DNA from: Linanthus parryae
Lineage: Eukaryota; Streptophyta; Magnoliopsida; Ericales; Polemoniaceae
Assembly (NCBI GenBank): GCA_023055425.1
Contig: JALGPY010000010.1
Span: forward strand, 18,387,363-18,451,362
DNA length: 64,000 nucleotides
Direction of reading: 5' to 3'
The notes below the pieces were generated by a model. That model was given only the letters and a program-made list of their open reading frames with translations. It was not told the DNA's origin and made no database searches. The position numbers and the translations under genes were made by a program. The first letter of the stretch is position 1. The number at the start of each line of letters is the position of its first letter. Shown in pieces: positions 1 through 11,598 of this stretch.

Positions 1-270
1 TGTTTCTGATGCTCAGAGTTCATGGTGCAAAGAATTAGGCAAGTCACATCAGTATATCATCAACAATCTTCTGATGTGCCTTCCTAACGGCAGTAGCAGC
101 ATCAGCATGTGGTTCTTTCAGAATTGAGTTATTTAGAATTTAAAACTTCTTTTCTTGCATGAGAATAATTATCAAGTTTTTGTACCAGTTTAGGAAATTA
201 ATTCTAGAATTTTTTTCATTCTCAATGACCGAACGCAAGGATAGTGTCGATGTTTGTTTATTGTTGCCAT
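1..270 (-). pseudogene. Angela-like Copia gag, N-terminal fragment (unit 1)
   Basis: Read on the minus strand from an ATG at 270, this matches the start of plant Copia Gag proteins. Recognisable blocks are a F-L-N-W-Y-K-N-L motif followed by M-Q-E-K-K, then an alanine-rich spacer and C-T-M-N-S-E-H-Q-K at the window edge. At least one frameshift follows the first 15 codons, and stop codons interrupt the rest. Gag forms the virus-like particle that packages the element RNA. The matching fragment in unit 2 continues to the zinc knuckle, so this is the left-truncated view of the same element. No functional product is expected. Confidence 0.7.
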
Positions 271-1801
271 CAGAAATTTACAAAGAACGATAAGTATGCA
301 ATTTTAGTATCGTGAATAACTATATTATACTTAACAATGGCTAGATTAATATTAACAACCCTCTCTATTAATACGAAAAATATCATATATATTTTCTAGT
401 GGGCCAAGATCCATATTTCACGTCCTCTTGAGCCTTATTTGGCAGGTCACCCAAAATTCCGTTATATAGGTAGGAACATATTCCAATTGCGTCGAATGAA
501 AATCTTGGTTCAATTGGGTGAATAACTCCTTATTCTTTATCTATATAATAGATTATTTCCAAATGCCATGCCTCTAAGCTTTCAATCCTATTGAAAAGGA
601 TTAGTTGTTTTTTACCTCTTACTTCGGCAGCCGCACATTTTCCTGCGCCGTCGCGCCAAATCAGGATGAATTAAGTCGCCCTGCTTTGGTAATCCCAAAC
701 TCAATTCATCATGATCATGACAAGTGCTAAGCAAGTGAAGGCAAAACACAAAATTGATGTTGAGGGAATTCCTTGTCATTTTATTCTTTGATCATATCAA
801 CTAATCTTCTAATTTGGATTGGGCAGGTCCAAATAAAAGATCTAAAACAGTTTTATAATTATCTTATTGTCATTTTGCATGCATCATCCATACATCAAAT
901 CAAAAGCAAGATAAAATCATTAGATAAACCGGTGTTGATGTGGACCCTAAAACGAAGATATTCTGAAGCTAGGAATATCTATAAGTCCTAAAACAGCAAG
1001 CTCATCTCCATGTGCTTCTGTCTTTATCCATGCGTACTAGCTTGTGTGTCTTCATCGTCTTGTGGTCTCTTTGGTATTAGGTCTTCTCTATATGCTAATA
1101 GCTATTTTCAATCTATCTAATTCCAAATAATATCTATAAACTAAATAGAGGAACCTCACAGGCGAGAAAAGAAGGCGACTGACAGGACATAAAATTAATC
1201 AAATTAATTACATTAAAACCAAAACAAACCACACAAAATAAAGCATCAACACAACTAAGGCCACATCCACCCACCGTGCGATAAAACACCTGAACAGTTA
1301 AAATTTAGTTTTATCGCGCTGGGTCAATTTTAATTAATTGTGATAACAGAGTCAAACCGGTCAAAACGGTTAGACCAGTCACACCGCTCAAACCGGTCAG
1401 ACAAACCGAACCGGTTACCCAATTGAACTTGGGATAACGCACCGAGAGGTTCAGTCGGCAACCATTGCCAAACACCTTTAGGGAAAAATAAAAAAATTAA
1501 ATCCCCTATACAATTCGAACCTATGTGGGATAGAAAAACCTCTTTTTCTTCTCAAATTTTGCGCTAACCCTGGTTCATCACCAATTACTTGTATATTAAT
1601 TATATACCTGAAAATTCATTATTTTTGCATCATATACAAAATTAGTTAATCTCCACATGAGTCATATTCATGGCATGTCATAATATGCATATCAGTTTCA
1701 TGTTCCGTTTAACGTGAAAACGAACTAGACGCTCAGAACTGATAAAAACTGATAACCACATAAATCATATTATGCCCTATCACATATGGATCTGAAACCA
1801 C
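271..1801 (-). other. Untranslated leader of the Angela-like Copia (unit 1)
   Basis: This region lies between the gag ATG (270) and the primer-binding site next to the LTR. On the minus strand, bases 1800-1788 resemble the start of the usual plant Copia PBS (TGGTATCAGAGC type) with mismatches. The leader is long, about 1.5 kb, and shows no convincing coding frame. Positions 1340-1430 carry reiterated ACCGGTC/AACGGTT motifs. Bases 246-785 are identical in the two duplication units. Whether the leader is original to the element or contains a later insertion is not clear. Confidence 0.55.
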
Positions 1802-3156
1802 TATAGGGTTTTGGTGCAGGTTATGCAGCGGAAATAAAAAACAATTCTGCCCAAAACTCTCCACGGAACACATGTGAGGCATTATAAGATGATGAAGGAG
1901 AAGGGTTACCCTTTTCAGTCTCAACGATCACTGCGCAGAAATAGTGTCCACGCCTATCCTGGTATCGACACCATAGGATCAGCAACCACATCTTCCTCTA
2001 CTGCTCGTGTAGCGGAGTAGAAGAAGGAGAAATCAAGAGGCTTGATCCAATCAAGCACATGCAACAATGGAGGATGAGTGGGGCGACTCTCTTTGTGTTG
2101 TCGGCAAAGGCAGGGGTCTCTTTTCTCTTGCTCTAATTTTTCATCTAATGAAATAATCAGGGCTGCAATTTTTTCAAAATTAAAACTTCTTTATTAATAG
2201 AAACTTGCCCCACTACTAATTAGATCCAACAGTTTGGATCAACTTTCGTTTGAGTCAAATTTCCTATTTTAGTCCAAGTAAATATGCATGTCGTTGCACT
2301 TTGATCCCTAGTTCTTTAAATGATAGTTAGTCCAACTTATTAACATCCATATCCATTCTGCTCCTTTGGTGTGTGACCCTGAAGGTTCCTATTACATTGA
2401 AAGTAACAATTACAAACATTGAGTAGTGTTTACCAACACATCAATGCTACTCAAGCAATAGGAATATTCAGTGATCTGACAAACCTCTGTGACCGGTGGT
2501 ATTGTGATGTATAGTGCCTTTGTCATAATATACGAATTGGACATGAGACACATATGACAAAAGCATACATACGATCCAGTTTCTCGATCTGCGAGTAGAC
2601 ATAACCGAACAACTAACATCAATAACATATATTGATTTATCTGAGTCTGGCCAGGCATTTGGTTAAGTCCTACTCATCGAGTGGCTAATGATACATACTC
2701 CCATTATGTGGGAGGGAAAAATCCTCTCTACATCACTACCATCTCTGAGCTTGATTCATATCATGTTTGATGTAATGTTTAACGATATCATAACATGATA
2801 ATTCACAACTAGAGTGTCTAGCGACTTCAACTCAACGGATTACAACACCATTTTCACTACGAGAAGCACTTGTGACATTCACATAACATCCATGTACCCT
2901 TCTCGTGGCGGGTTAGTCCATTATGTCATTACTCCTAATTCATAAACATGTGTTAGACTTGATATACCCTATCAATCTGCCTATATACTAAACTCAACGC
3001 ATGGTGATCATAGGATTAGCCGTTATACTCGACCAAGGATAATTTAAGATAACAACAAATTCAGTCTAATGAATTCATTATATTATCATATCTAATACAA
3101 TGAATAGTCTAGCCAAAACAATGTTCACACTATTGCCTCTAGGGCATACACCAACA
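1802..3156 (-). repeat. 5' LTR of the Angela-like Copia (unit 1)
   Basis: On the minus strand this begins TGTTGGTGTATGCCCTAGAG at 3156, the characteristic opening of Angela/BARE/WIS-type Copia LTRs. It ends near 1802, directly before a degenerate tRNA-Met PBS, so it is a 5' LTR whose element runs leftward. The length, about 1355 bp, suits that lineage. The terminal CA appears mutated to TA. The right flank (3157 on) belongs to another Copia, so no target duplication could be checked. Confidence 0.75.
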
Positions 3157-4033
3157 CTGGGAGGAGGCCGCGTGAATTTAAGCACAACAACATTTGGGAA
3201 GTCATTTGGGGACGATCATGCTACGATAGGTAAACAACAAACCCTTCCGCTATGTTTATCGTATTAGGGTTTACCTCCAATTTAATTACTTATAGTAATT
3301 ACCTTAGCAAAACAAACCTTCAAATTGTGACCCGACCTAAGGTTATAAGTAGTAATTATCTTAACGAAGTCTCTTTGGACTTGACAACCCAAATTTACCT
3401 ATGGTTACTGCAATGACAACCGTACACCTACGGTTGGAACGTGTCAATGCGGCATCCATATATATTTGTGCGTGGTTCATGATGGTAACTCTGGAGCAGG
3501 TCGAGGCATAAATCATGATAGTTCCACGAAGTGGTGGCTTTGCAAGACTTCTTAGTGACATTGTAGGATTGAACTAGAGAACGAACTACGCAATGAGAAG
3601 CACTCAGGGTTGCCGGAGAGAAACACGTGGTTGGCAGGTGAGGGCGTTGAAGCATGGAGAAAGTCCAGGATATGAAGCAGTTCCATATTGTTCGAGATGA
3701 TGTTCTAGTAACAAGAATTTTGACGAAGAAAATTATACAGTAGTAAAAGAGATGTAGTTCTCGTTTGGAATTGATGTTGTTAATGGTGATCAGTCCAGTG
3801 ATGAACTAGCTCACGGAGAGACAAATCGACATTACACCCCAAAATAGCAGACTTTGGGATGCACCCATGTGAATTTGCGAGGTGGCGCAAATGGACGAGT
3901 TCATCGCATCTGTATGAAGGTGCCATTGCGGTCCATGCATGTGGAACATAGAGAATGCCACGGAGTTGACATCAGCTCGGACATCGCTCAGGAATTTACG
4001 GCGCTCTAGCAGAATTCAATCTAAGGTGGAGTT
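3157..4033 (+). other. 3' internal remnant and PPT of a plus-strand Copia (unit 1)
   Basis: No intact reading frame is present. The last part (about 3830-4033) aligns with the 3' internal tail of the old Copia at 41748-42101 read in reverse, sharing a caaaatagcagactttgg block. It ends in the polypurine tract ctaaggtggag immediately before the LTR at 4034. The left part (3157-3830) is non-coding as far as I can see. This is therefore the 3' end of a plus-strand Copia element cut off on its left by the Angela-like LTR. Confidence 0.6.
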
Positions 4034-4456
4034 TGTTGGGTTTTTTCTCGAATTCCACATGATAAACCTATGTACCCGATGCATCCGATTACTCCTCTAA
4101 GTACATGATAGCAGGAGCTTGGTGCAATTTTCAACCCTCTCTAAATAGAGGTGCTAGCAATTATTTTTAATTTGAGCAGGGAAGTTCTGAGAGGCAGTTG
4201 GTGAAATATCAGTGAGTGGATGTGTGAGTTTAATGTTTCATAGGGGTACTCTATGGGCTGTGAAAGTTCAATGTCGGTGGTCCACGGATTGTGTTATTTC
4301 TCTCCCCTACGATGTTTTTCTCACTGATATAGTGAAATTCTCGTTCTCTCCTGTATGTAGGTAGTTCGGCCGAACCATTTAAATTCTTCTATTGTTTCTT
4401 CTTCTCAGATATTGCATGTGTTGTGTGTGATTGTGCAACGTGTTCTTTCTTCAACA
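4034..4456 (+). repeat. 3' LTR of a plus-strand Copia (unit 1)
   Basis: A 423-bp sequence starts TGTTGGGTTTTTTCTCGAATT directly after a Copia-type PPT and ends CTTTCTTCAACA. It is related to the LTRs at 41381-41747 and 53328-54887, sharing the opening block, a tgtacccgatgc segment and a tctaaatagagg segment. The matching LTR in unit 2 is 12477-12902. Confidence 0.7.
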
Positions 4457-4488
4457 GTAGTGGAAATTTAAGTTGACGAATATATCAA

Positions 4489-4688
4489 AGCATGTTTGGT
4501 TTTTATAAGAGCCAATAGTTGAACCATCGATTTTAACTGGGCTGCTCGCAGATGAAAACCAAAATTTAGTCTCGGTTTCAAATCTAAGAACATAAACACG
4601 CATTATGGGTTACTAAATGAACCCATTTCGGTATTATTCCCGAAATGGAGATCATGTCGTTTTTCTTCTGCCCAAACAAGCCTATGTT
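4489..4688. mobile_element. Possible small MITE
   Basis: A roughly 200-bp segment is bounded by imperfect inverted repeats: gcatgtttggtttttat on the left and the reverse complement of cccaaacaagcctatg on the right. A copy lies in unit 2 (about 12935-13133). The ends resemble the MITE at 40816-41231. No target duplication is convincing, so classification is open. Confidence 0.3.
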
Positions 4689-4839
4689 AGTGAGGGATTA
4701 TACCCTTTTAATCTTAACAGGGTCACTGAAAGTAATTCTTATGTTATTTATGCGGGAAATTTATGCTGGAAATGTCCCCATCCTTCATCTACTAATTTCA
4801 AATAAGAACTTTGAAAAATTAATTAAGCAACAACGTAAC

Positions 4840-6517
4840 TGTTGGAGGCTAAAATTGATTTAGCCCAAATATAATTGAAGGCCATAATGATTGTAGTAGT
4901 GAAGTTAGAATCCAACACTTAGCGTATTAGGTTAATTAGTGGGTCAAATCAATTACTTGTAAATTAGTGGAAGTTTCTAGAATAATTGTGTCGTGTGTGT
5001 TAGTATAATTGTCCTACGCAAAATATATATGATTTTTTTAGGTGGCGAGATTATTGGATGATGGAAAATGGGTTTCTTTATGATCAATGTCCTCGCCTCA
5101 CCTAGCACAACTATTACACATGGTTATTGTGCATTAAAGCTATCATAGGCTGACATGGTTCTTGGGATGTTATTTAGAATGGCTACGTAGAGCTTGAATG
5201 AGACTTGATTCCAACTCAAAATGACGTATTAGAAGAGGTACGTAAGAAAGACTAAAAAACTCTTTCCCTTATTCATTCATCCTTAGATGACAACACGCTT
5301 GAGAAGATTGTTTTTGCAACCACCTCCAATATAGCATGGGAGATTCTCCAAATCTCTCAAAAGGGTGATGAGAGAGTCAAGAAGGTAAGGCTCCAAATTC
5401 TTAGAGGTGAGTGTGAATCTCTCCATATAAAAAATTCGAAGATAATTTCATATAATTTCTCTAAATTTTTGGCTATTTCTAATAATATGAAGATATATGG
5501 AAATGAAAGCTTAAGTGATACTTATATTGTGTAGAAAATATTACGCTCTTTACGTTGTGATTGTGAGCATGGTTTTTTTAGCCATTATGGAAGGTAGAGG
5601 TGTTGAGAACATTTACATTAATGAGCTTATGGGATTGCAACAAGCTGATGAGGAAAGATTGAAGAGGAGCAAGAAGGAATCCATAGTGCTACAAAGCAAT
5701 CTAACTTGAACGAAAGAAGAATTTAATAAGAATGAGAAATGGCGACGAGCGACATGAAAGAAATCAAAGAGGAGGAACACAAAAAAGGAGCTTACAATCC
5801 ATTTTATCAAAATGAAAGGGGCATAGTTCTTATTCACCACGAGATTGGGGAAGATAAATCAATCCAAGAAAAAAGTATGGCAAATTTTTGTCATGATATT
5901 GGTCCCTAAGCTCCTAAGTGTAGAAACAACACTAACCATGTGCACGACAAAGCGATTTTTTGTTTTTTGAAAATAGTCAAGGGGAAGATCATACATTGTT
6001 GATGGCTCACCTAGACAATATTGTTGAAGTTGAGGAGATATTTCACACCAAAACGTTTGAGTTTGATGATCATGATTACCAATGAGACATTAAAATATAA
6101 GAGATGCAAGATTTGGTCGATAAGGAACATTTGAGGAACTTGAAGATCATGAACAATATGTATATGAACTAATAAAGGAAGAGGAGATGTTCAAGATTCA
6201 ATATGAAGAAGGTCATCAAGACAATGCTTGTTACATTGTGGATTAGGTCCAAGAAGGTAGTCCACAAGAGATGAAAAATGAATTCAAATTATTTCATGAG
6301 CCACATCTGAAGAAGTAAGAAGAAGCTCTATACTCTTTGGATTGGACAGTTCTACTTCGACACGGGATGAGTGAACATGAATAAATTCTTTTATGTAATC
6401 GAGAAAGTGCCTAACAAGAAGGTATAATGTACAATCATGGAAACAAGAGTTCGTGGTCAATTCAAGAATGTCAAGAAGACGTATGAAATATCAACGAAGA
6501 AGAGGTTCAAGATTCTC
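4840..6517 (+). mobile_element. Gag-only Copia element, 3'-truncated copy (unit 1)
   Basis: The element begins with a partial LTR (TGTTGGAGGCTAAAATTGAT, about 4840-5058) related to the 3' LTR at 15005. The LTR homology stops after ggatgatg and runs straight into gag-like sequence, so the end of the 5' LTR, the PBS and the leader are missing. The copy ends at the duplication junction (6517). It encodes only gag-like protein remnants and no pol, which marks it as non-autonomous or internally deleted. Confidence 0.65.
5059..6310 (+). pseudogene. Copia gag remnant (DUF4219/UBN2 type), unit 1
   Basis: A stop-interrupted reading frame matches plant Copia Gag of the UBN2 family. Visible blocks in order are A-W-E-I-L-Q (about 5330), V-K-K-V-R-L-Q-I-L-R-G-E (5380-5410), I-S-Y-N-F-S-K-F-L-A (5450), S-L-S-D-T-Y-I-V (5510) and M-G-L-Q-Q-A-D-E-E-R-L-K (5625-5660), followed by Y-N-P-F-Y-Q (5800) and a ruined zinc-knuckle region near 5880-5930. 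Acidic repeats continue to about 6310. Several stops and frameshifts make it non-functional. The unit 2 copy (13510-14720) is broken in the same way. Confidence 0.65.
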
Positions 6518-7340
6518 AGGAACAGAGAGATGCCTTACTCTGTTACAGCTTGTGGTTCTCACTAACCTATCTAGTACCTGCTATAGCTATCTGATTAACT
6601 AAGAATTCTCAGTTGTTCACCTTCAACAATCCTTGAGAATGAGAACTAGAAGTATTATCAAAATTATATACAAATGAAGTTCAGAATAAGAAGGACACAG
6701 AAAATGAAACTGCGGTGAGTATGCAGTGTTCATTTGGTGCTTTGGATTGAAAGATGAATTTGCTTCCTTGAAGTTTGTCAATCCTTGATTGTGTTTATGT
6801 CTCTGTAAATTGCTATATGTAGTTATGTCTCTAAATTCCTTCAGCAGTTCTCTTTTTAAAGCACACAGTTTGAATGGAAGATCTTTAGAATCTTCTCAAC
6901 AAACATTCCAGAATATTTCTTCAAATCTTGACTCTTCTAACACCTTCTCCCAACGGCTAGTTGATCAATATCTTTTGATATACTGATTTGATCATGTTGG
7001 AAGTATGTTGGGAGGCTTTTAAAAACAGCAGATTGATTACAGAATCAATCAACAAGCAGTTACCATATCTGCAAAATATAGGTTAGGAAACAGGTTCCTA
7101 CAAAATAAGAAACATAATTACTGCAATACTAAATCAAACAGATGATGTTAGATTCAACAAACTGCGTAAAAGTATTTTGTCTTTCATCATCAAATATCAT
7201 CTAGTCATGCATAGGGGTTTAGAAGTTGAATCAAGTACAGAAACTCCCCGTAAGTTCATGCATATAAAGCTCAATCAGTTTCAAGGCTTTGAACGTTGTT
7301 TCAAGGCTTTTAAATAGACTAGCTATTTCAAGTCTTGAAC
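6518..7340 (-). repeat. LTR-like non-coding repeat shared with 61080-62000
   Basis: No gene is visible. Blocks such as cttgtggtt...tctagt, then aagaa...ctc followed by ttgttcac, and later reiterated tttcaaggcttt, reappear in the same order at about 61180-61250 and beyond. I read both as LTR or untranslated sequence of one retrotransposon family, probably minus strand. Here the copy is joined to Angela-like Copia coding sequence on its right near 7340 and to the duplication junction on its left. Confidence 0.4.
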
Positions 7341-7996
7341 CTGCATTGAACTTGCACAAATAATTCTAGAAATCCATCCTTGTGGAGCCTAGAAGTGCAC
7401 TTCTCATTTATATGGCCTAAACAACAAGGCCAACGGTATGTGGGATTCAAATCAGTAGATTTAATACTCTTAGTATTTATGTTCTAGACGGAATTATCTA
7501 GATCACGGATATACAACCCAATAGACAGAAGTACATTTCAATAATGTCTGCCATCAAAATAAACGGAGCAACACTTGCCCTTTATAATGAGAGAAAAACC
7601 TTTCTTGTACAAACAAGAAATAGAAATAATGTTCCTACTTATAGCAGGAACATAAAAACAATTGTATAAATCTAAAATAAGCCCAGAAGGTAAAGATAAC
7701 TTATAAGTTCCTCCGGCTAATGCAATAACGCTTGCTCTATTCCCAACATGTAGGTCAATCTCCCCTTTAGCCAATCTTCTGCTTCTCTTTAGTTCCTGCA
7801 CATTTCGAGAATTGTGTGATCCACATCCGGTATCCAATACCCAGGAAGAAGAGATAGACAAATTGACATCTATTACATAAATAACTGGTGTTGGAATCAC
7901 TATTCCAAGCTTCTTGTCTACCAAATACTTTGGGGCAATTCCTCTTTTCGTGGCCAGGCTTACTACAATAATGACACGGGCCCTTAGAAATTCCAC
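7340..7996 (-). pseudogene. Angela-like Copia protease and GAG-pre-integrase remnant
   Basis: The minus-strand frame 7996-7538 contains the aspartic protease of a Copia polyprotein, with active-site motif W-V-L-D-T-G-C-G-S-H and the typical downstream blocks V-G-N, L-S-L-P-S-G-L and V-P-A-I-S-R-N-I-I-S. After a stop, reading resumes with D-L-N-P-T-Y and L-G-H-I-N-E-K (about 7470-7380), the start of the GAG-pre-integrase domain. Homology ends near 7340, so integrase, reverse transcriptase and RNase H are missing. The protease overlaps the gag frame, showing a frameshift between them. The DTG catalytic triad itself is intact. Confidence 0.75.
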
Positions 7997-8714
7997 CAGT
8001 GGGCTTCAAGGAAACTTCCTTGGGCTTTGCAACTACCTTGATTTTCCGTTTAGGGTTCTGGGCAACCTTATTGATTTTACCCTTATTGACCATTAATATG
8101 GCCTTTCCTTTACCTTTCATAATACTCTATTTAGAAGTCTAAACATATTGAGCAAGTCTGGAAGAGATCTCTTGATCTCATTCATATTGTAGTTCGTGAT
8201 GAACTTACTGCAACAATCCAACAATGATTGCAGGATGAGACAGTGGCCAACTCTTGGCTGAATGGAAATCCCAACTTGTCGAGACTTTCAATGTAACCGA
8301 TCATACGGAGTACATGCAGTCCCATTGGATTTCTCTCTGGAAGAATACACTTGAGAAGTGCCTTTGATACTTCATACCGCTCACGCCTTCCTTGCTATTG
8401 GAAAATATGTTTCCAATGTATGATCATATCATACGCCTCCATGTTCTCATGCTGTTTCTGATGCTCAGAGTTCATGGTGCAAAGAATTAGGCAAGTCACA
8501 TCAGTAGAATCATCAACAATCTTCTGATGTGACGGCAGTAGCAGCATCAGCATGTGGTGCTTTCGAAATTGACTTATTTAGAATGTAAAACTTCTTTTCT
8601 TGCATGAGAATAATTATCAAGTTTCTGTACCAGTTTAGGAAATTAATTCTATACATTTTTCATTCTCAGTGACCGAACGCAAGGATAGAGTCGATGTTTG
8701 TTTATTGTTGCCAT
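7767..8714 (-). pseudogene. Angela-like Copia gag (unit 2), frameshifted
   Basis: Minus-strand gag begins at an ATG at 8714-8712, corresponding to 270 in unit 1. In order it shows the F-L-N-W-Y block, C-T-M-N-S-E-H-Q-K-Q-H-E-N-M-E-A-Y-D-M-I (about 8490-8430), R-R-E-R-Y-E-V-S-K-A-L (8400-8370), H-V-L-R-M-I-G-Y-I-E (8310), L-G-F-P-F and E-L-A-T (8270-8240). A lysine-rich stretch and a CX2CX4HX4C zinc knuckle (C-H-Y-C-S-K-P-G-H-E-K-R-N-C, about 7980-7940) follow. The knuckle binds element RNA in functional copies. Frameshifts and stops near 8390, 8240 and 8130 break the frame. Confidence 0.8.
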
Positions 8715-10242
8715 CAGAAATTTACAAAGAACGATAAGTATGCAATTTTAGTATCGTGAATAACTATATTATACTTAACAATGGCTAGATTAATATTAAC
8801 AACCCTCTCTATTAATACGAAAAATATCATATATATTTTCTAGTGGGCCAAGATCCATATTTCACGTCCTCTTGAGCCTTATTTGGCAGGTCACCCAAAA
8901 TTCCGTTATATAGGTAGGAACATATTCCAATTGCGTCGAATGAAAATCTTGGTTCAATTGGGTGAATAACTCCTTATTCTTTATCTATATAATAGATTAT
9001 TTCCAAATGCCATGCCTCTAAGCTTTCAATCCTATTGAAAAGGATTAGTTGTTTTTTACCTCTTACTTCGGCAGCCGCACATTTTCCTGCGCCGTCGCGC
9101 CAAATCAGGATGAATTAAGTCGCCCTGCTTTGGTAATCCCAAACTCAATTCATCATGATCATGACAAGTGCTAAGCAAGTGAAGGCAAAACACAAAATTG
9201 ATGTTGAGGGAATTCCTTGTCATTTTATTTTTTGATCATATCAACTTATCTTCTAATTTGGATTGGGCAGGTCCAAATGAAAGATCTAAAACAGTTTTAT
9301 AATTATCTTATTTTTGTTGTGCATGCATCATCAATACATCAAATCAAAATCAAGATAAAAGCATTAAATAAACCGGTGTTGATGTGGACCCTAAAACGAA
9401 GATATTCTGAAGCCAGGAATATCTAGAAGCCCTAAAACAGCAAGCTCATCTCCATGTGCTTCCGTCTTTATTCATGTGTATTAGCTTGTGTGTCTTCATC
9501 GTCTTGTGGTCTCTTTGTTCTTTGGTCTTCTCTCTATGCTACTAGCTATTTTCAATCTATCTAATTCTAGCTAATATCTATAAACTAAATAGAGGAACCT
9601 CACAGGCGAGAAAAGAAGGCGACTGGCAGGACATAAAATTAATCAAATTTATCACATTAAAACCAAAACAACCCACACAAAATCAAGCATCAACACAACT
9701 AAGGCCACATCCACCCACCATGCGATAAAACACCTGAACAGTCTAAATCACTTTTATCGCGCTGGGTCAATTTTAATTAATTGTGATAACTGTGTCAAAA
9801 CGGTTAGACCAGTCAAACCGCTCAAACCGGTCAGACAAACCGAACCGGTTAACCGATCGAACTTTGGCTAACGCACCGAGGGGTTCAGTCGGCAACCATT
9901 TCCAAACTCCTTTAGTGAAAAAAAAAAAAAAAAAAAAGATCATCCCCTATGCAAGCCGAACCTATGTGGGATAGTGAAACCTCTTTTTCTCCTCAAATTT
10001 TGCGCTAACCCTAGTCCATCACAAATTACTTGTATATTAATTATATACCTGAAAATTCATTATTTTTGCATCATATACAAAATTAGTGAATCTCCGCATG
10101 AGTCGTATTCATGGAATTTCATAATATGCATATCGGTTTTATGTTCCGTTTAACGTGAAAATTAACTAGACGCTTAGAACTGATAAAAATTGATAACCAC
10201 ATAAATCATATTATGCCCTATCACATATGGCTATGAAACCAC
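8715..10242 (-). other. Leader of the Angela-like Copia (unit 2)
   Basis: Counterpart of 271-1801. It contains the same ACCGGTC-rich stretch (about 9795-9850) and a 21-base A run near 9918-9938 that is shorter and interrupted in unit 1. The degenerate PBS lies just left of the LTR at 10243. The first 515 bases are identical to unit 1. No coding frame is convincing. Confidence 0.5.
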
Positions 10243-11598
10243 TATAGGTTTTTGGTGCATGTTATGCAGCGGAAATAAAAAAAACAAGTCTGCCCAAAAT
10301 TCTCCACGGAACACATGTGAGGAATCATAAGATGATGAAGGAGAAGGGTTACCCTTTTCAGTCTCAACGATCACTGCGCATAATTAGTGTCCACGCCTAT
10401 CCTGGTATCCACACCATAGGATCAGCAACCAGATCTTCCTCTACTGTTCGTGTTAGCGGAGTAGAAGAAGGAGAAATCAAGAGGCTTGATCTAATCAAGC
10501 ACAAGCAACAATGGAGGATGAGTGGGGAGACTCTCTTTGGGTTGTCGGCAAAGGGAGGGGTTTGGAATATCTCTCTTTTCTCTTGCTCTAACTTTTCATC
10601 TAATGAAATAATCAGGGCTGCACTTGTTTTAAAATTAAAAATTCTTTATTAATTACAAACTGGCCCCACTACTAATTAGATCCAACAGTTTGGATCAACT
10701 TTTGTTTGAGTCAAATTTCCTATTTTACTCCAACTAAATATGCAGGTCGTTGCACTTTGATCCCTAGTTATTTACTGATAGTTAGTCCAACTTATTAACA
10801 TCAACATCCATTCTACTTCTTTGGTGTGTGACCTTGAAGGTTCCTATTACATTTGAAGAAACAATTACAAACATTTAGTGGTGTCTACCAACACAAGGAA
10901 TAAGAATAGTCAGTGACCTGACAAACCTCTGCGACCAATGATATTGTGTTGTATAGTGCCTTTGTCATAATATACGAATTGGACATGAGACACATATGAC
11001 ACAATCATACATATGATCCAATTTCTCGATCTGCGAGTAGACATAACCGAACATCTAACATCAGTAACGTATATTGATTTATCTGAGCCTGGCCAGGCAT
11101 TTGGTTAAGTCATACTCATCGAGTGGCTAATGATACATACTCCAGTTATGTGGGAGGGAAAAATCCTCTCTACATCACTACCATCTCTGAGCTTGCTTCA
11201 TATCATGTCTGATGTAATGTTTAACGATATCAAAACATGATAATTCACAACTAGAGTGTCTAGGGACTTCAACTCAACGGATTAAAACACCATTGTCACT
11301 ACAAGAAGCACTTGTGACATTCACATAACATCCATGTAGCCTTATCGTGGCAGGTTAATCCATTATGTCATTACTCCTAATACATACCCATGTGTTAGAC
11401 TTGATATACCATATCAATCTGCCTACATACTAAACTCAATGCATAGTGATCCTAGGATTAGCCATTATACTTGACCAAGGATAATTTAAGATAACAAAAA
11501 TTGCAGTCTCATGAATTGATTATATTATCATATCTAATACAATGGATAGTCCTGCGAAAACAATGTTCACACTATTGCCTCTAGGGCATACACCAACA
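10243..11598 (-). repeat. 5' LTR of the Angela-like Copia (unit 2)
   Basis: Counterpart of 1802-3156 and about 1356 bp long. It opens on the minus strand with the same TGTTGGTGTATGCCCTAGAG start at 11598. It is followed on the left by the PBS-like sequence and the leader of the gag fragment at 7767-8714, so the arrangement LTR-leader-gag-protease is collinear and intact in order although every frame is broken. Confidence 0.75.

Larger units (their letters stand above)
1..6517. repeat. Tandem duplication, unit 1 (right-hand part)
   Basis: This stretch is collinear with 8453-14894. The offset starts at 8452, drifts to about 8444-8446 through small indels and becomes about 8369 after a roughly 77-bp deletion in unit 2 near 13459. 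Homology stops abruptly at 6517/14894, inside a gag-like pseudogene. If the duplication is direct and tandem, unit 2 is 6518-14894 and unit 1 begins about 1.86 kb left of this window. Identity looks like about 95% by eye, but 246-785 shows no difference. All transposon pieces inside were present before the duplication. Confidence 0.9.

Noticed and set aside
773..991. 72-codon plus-strand frame also present at 9217-9426
   Set aside because: Conservation is explained by the tandem duplication. It lies in the antisense of a Copia leader and the C-terminal codons differ.
4645..4863. Frame M-E-I-M-S-F-F-F-C conserved between units (13091-13309)
   Set aside because: It spans a possible MITE end and the start of an LTR, so it cannot be an old single gene; it is duplicated along with everything else.
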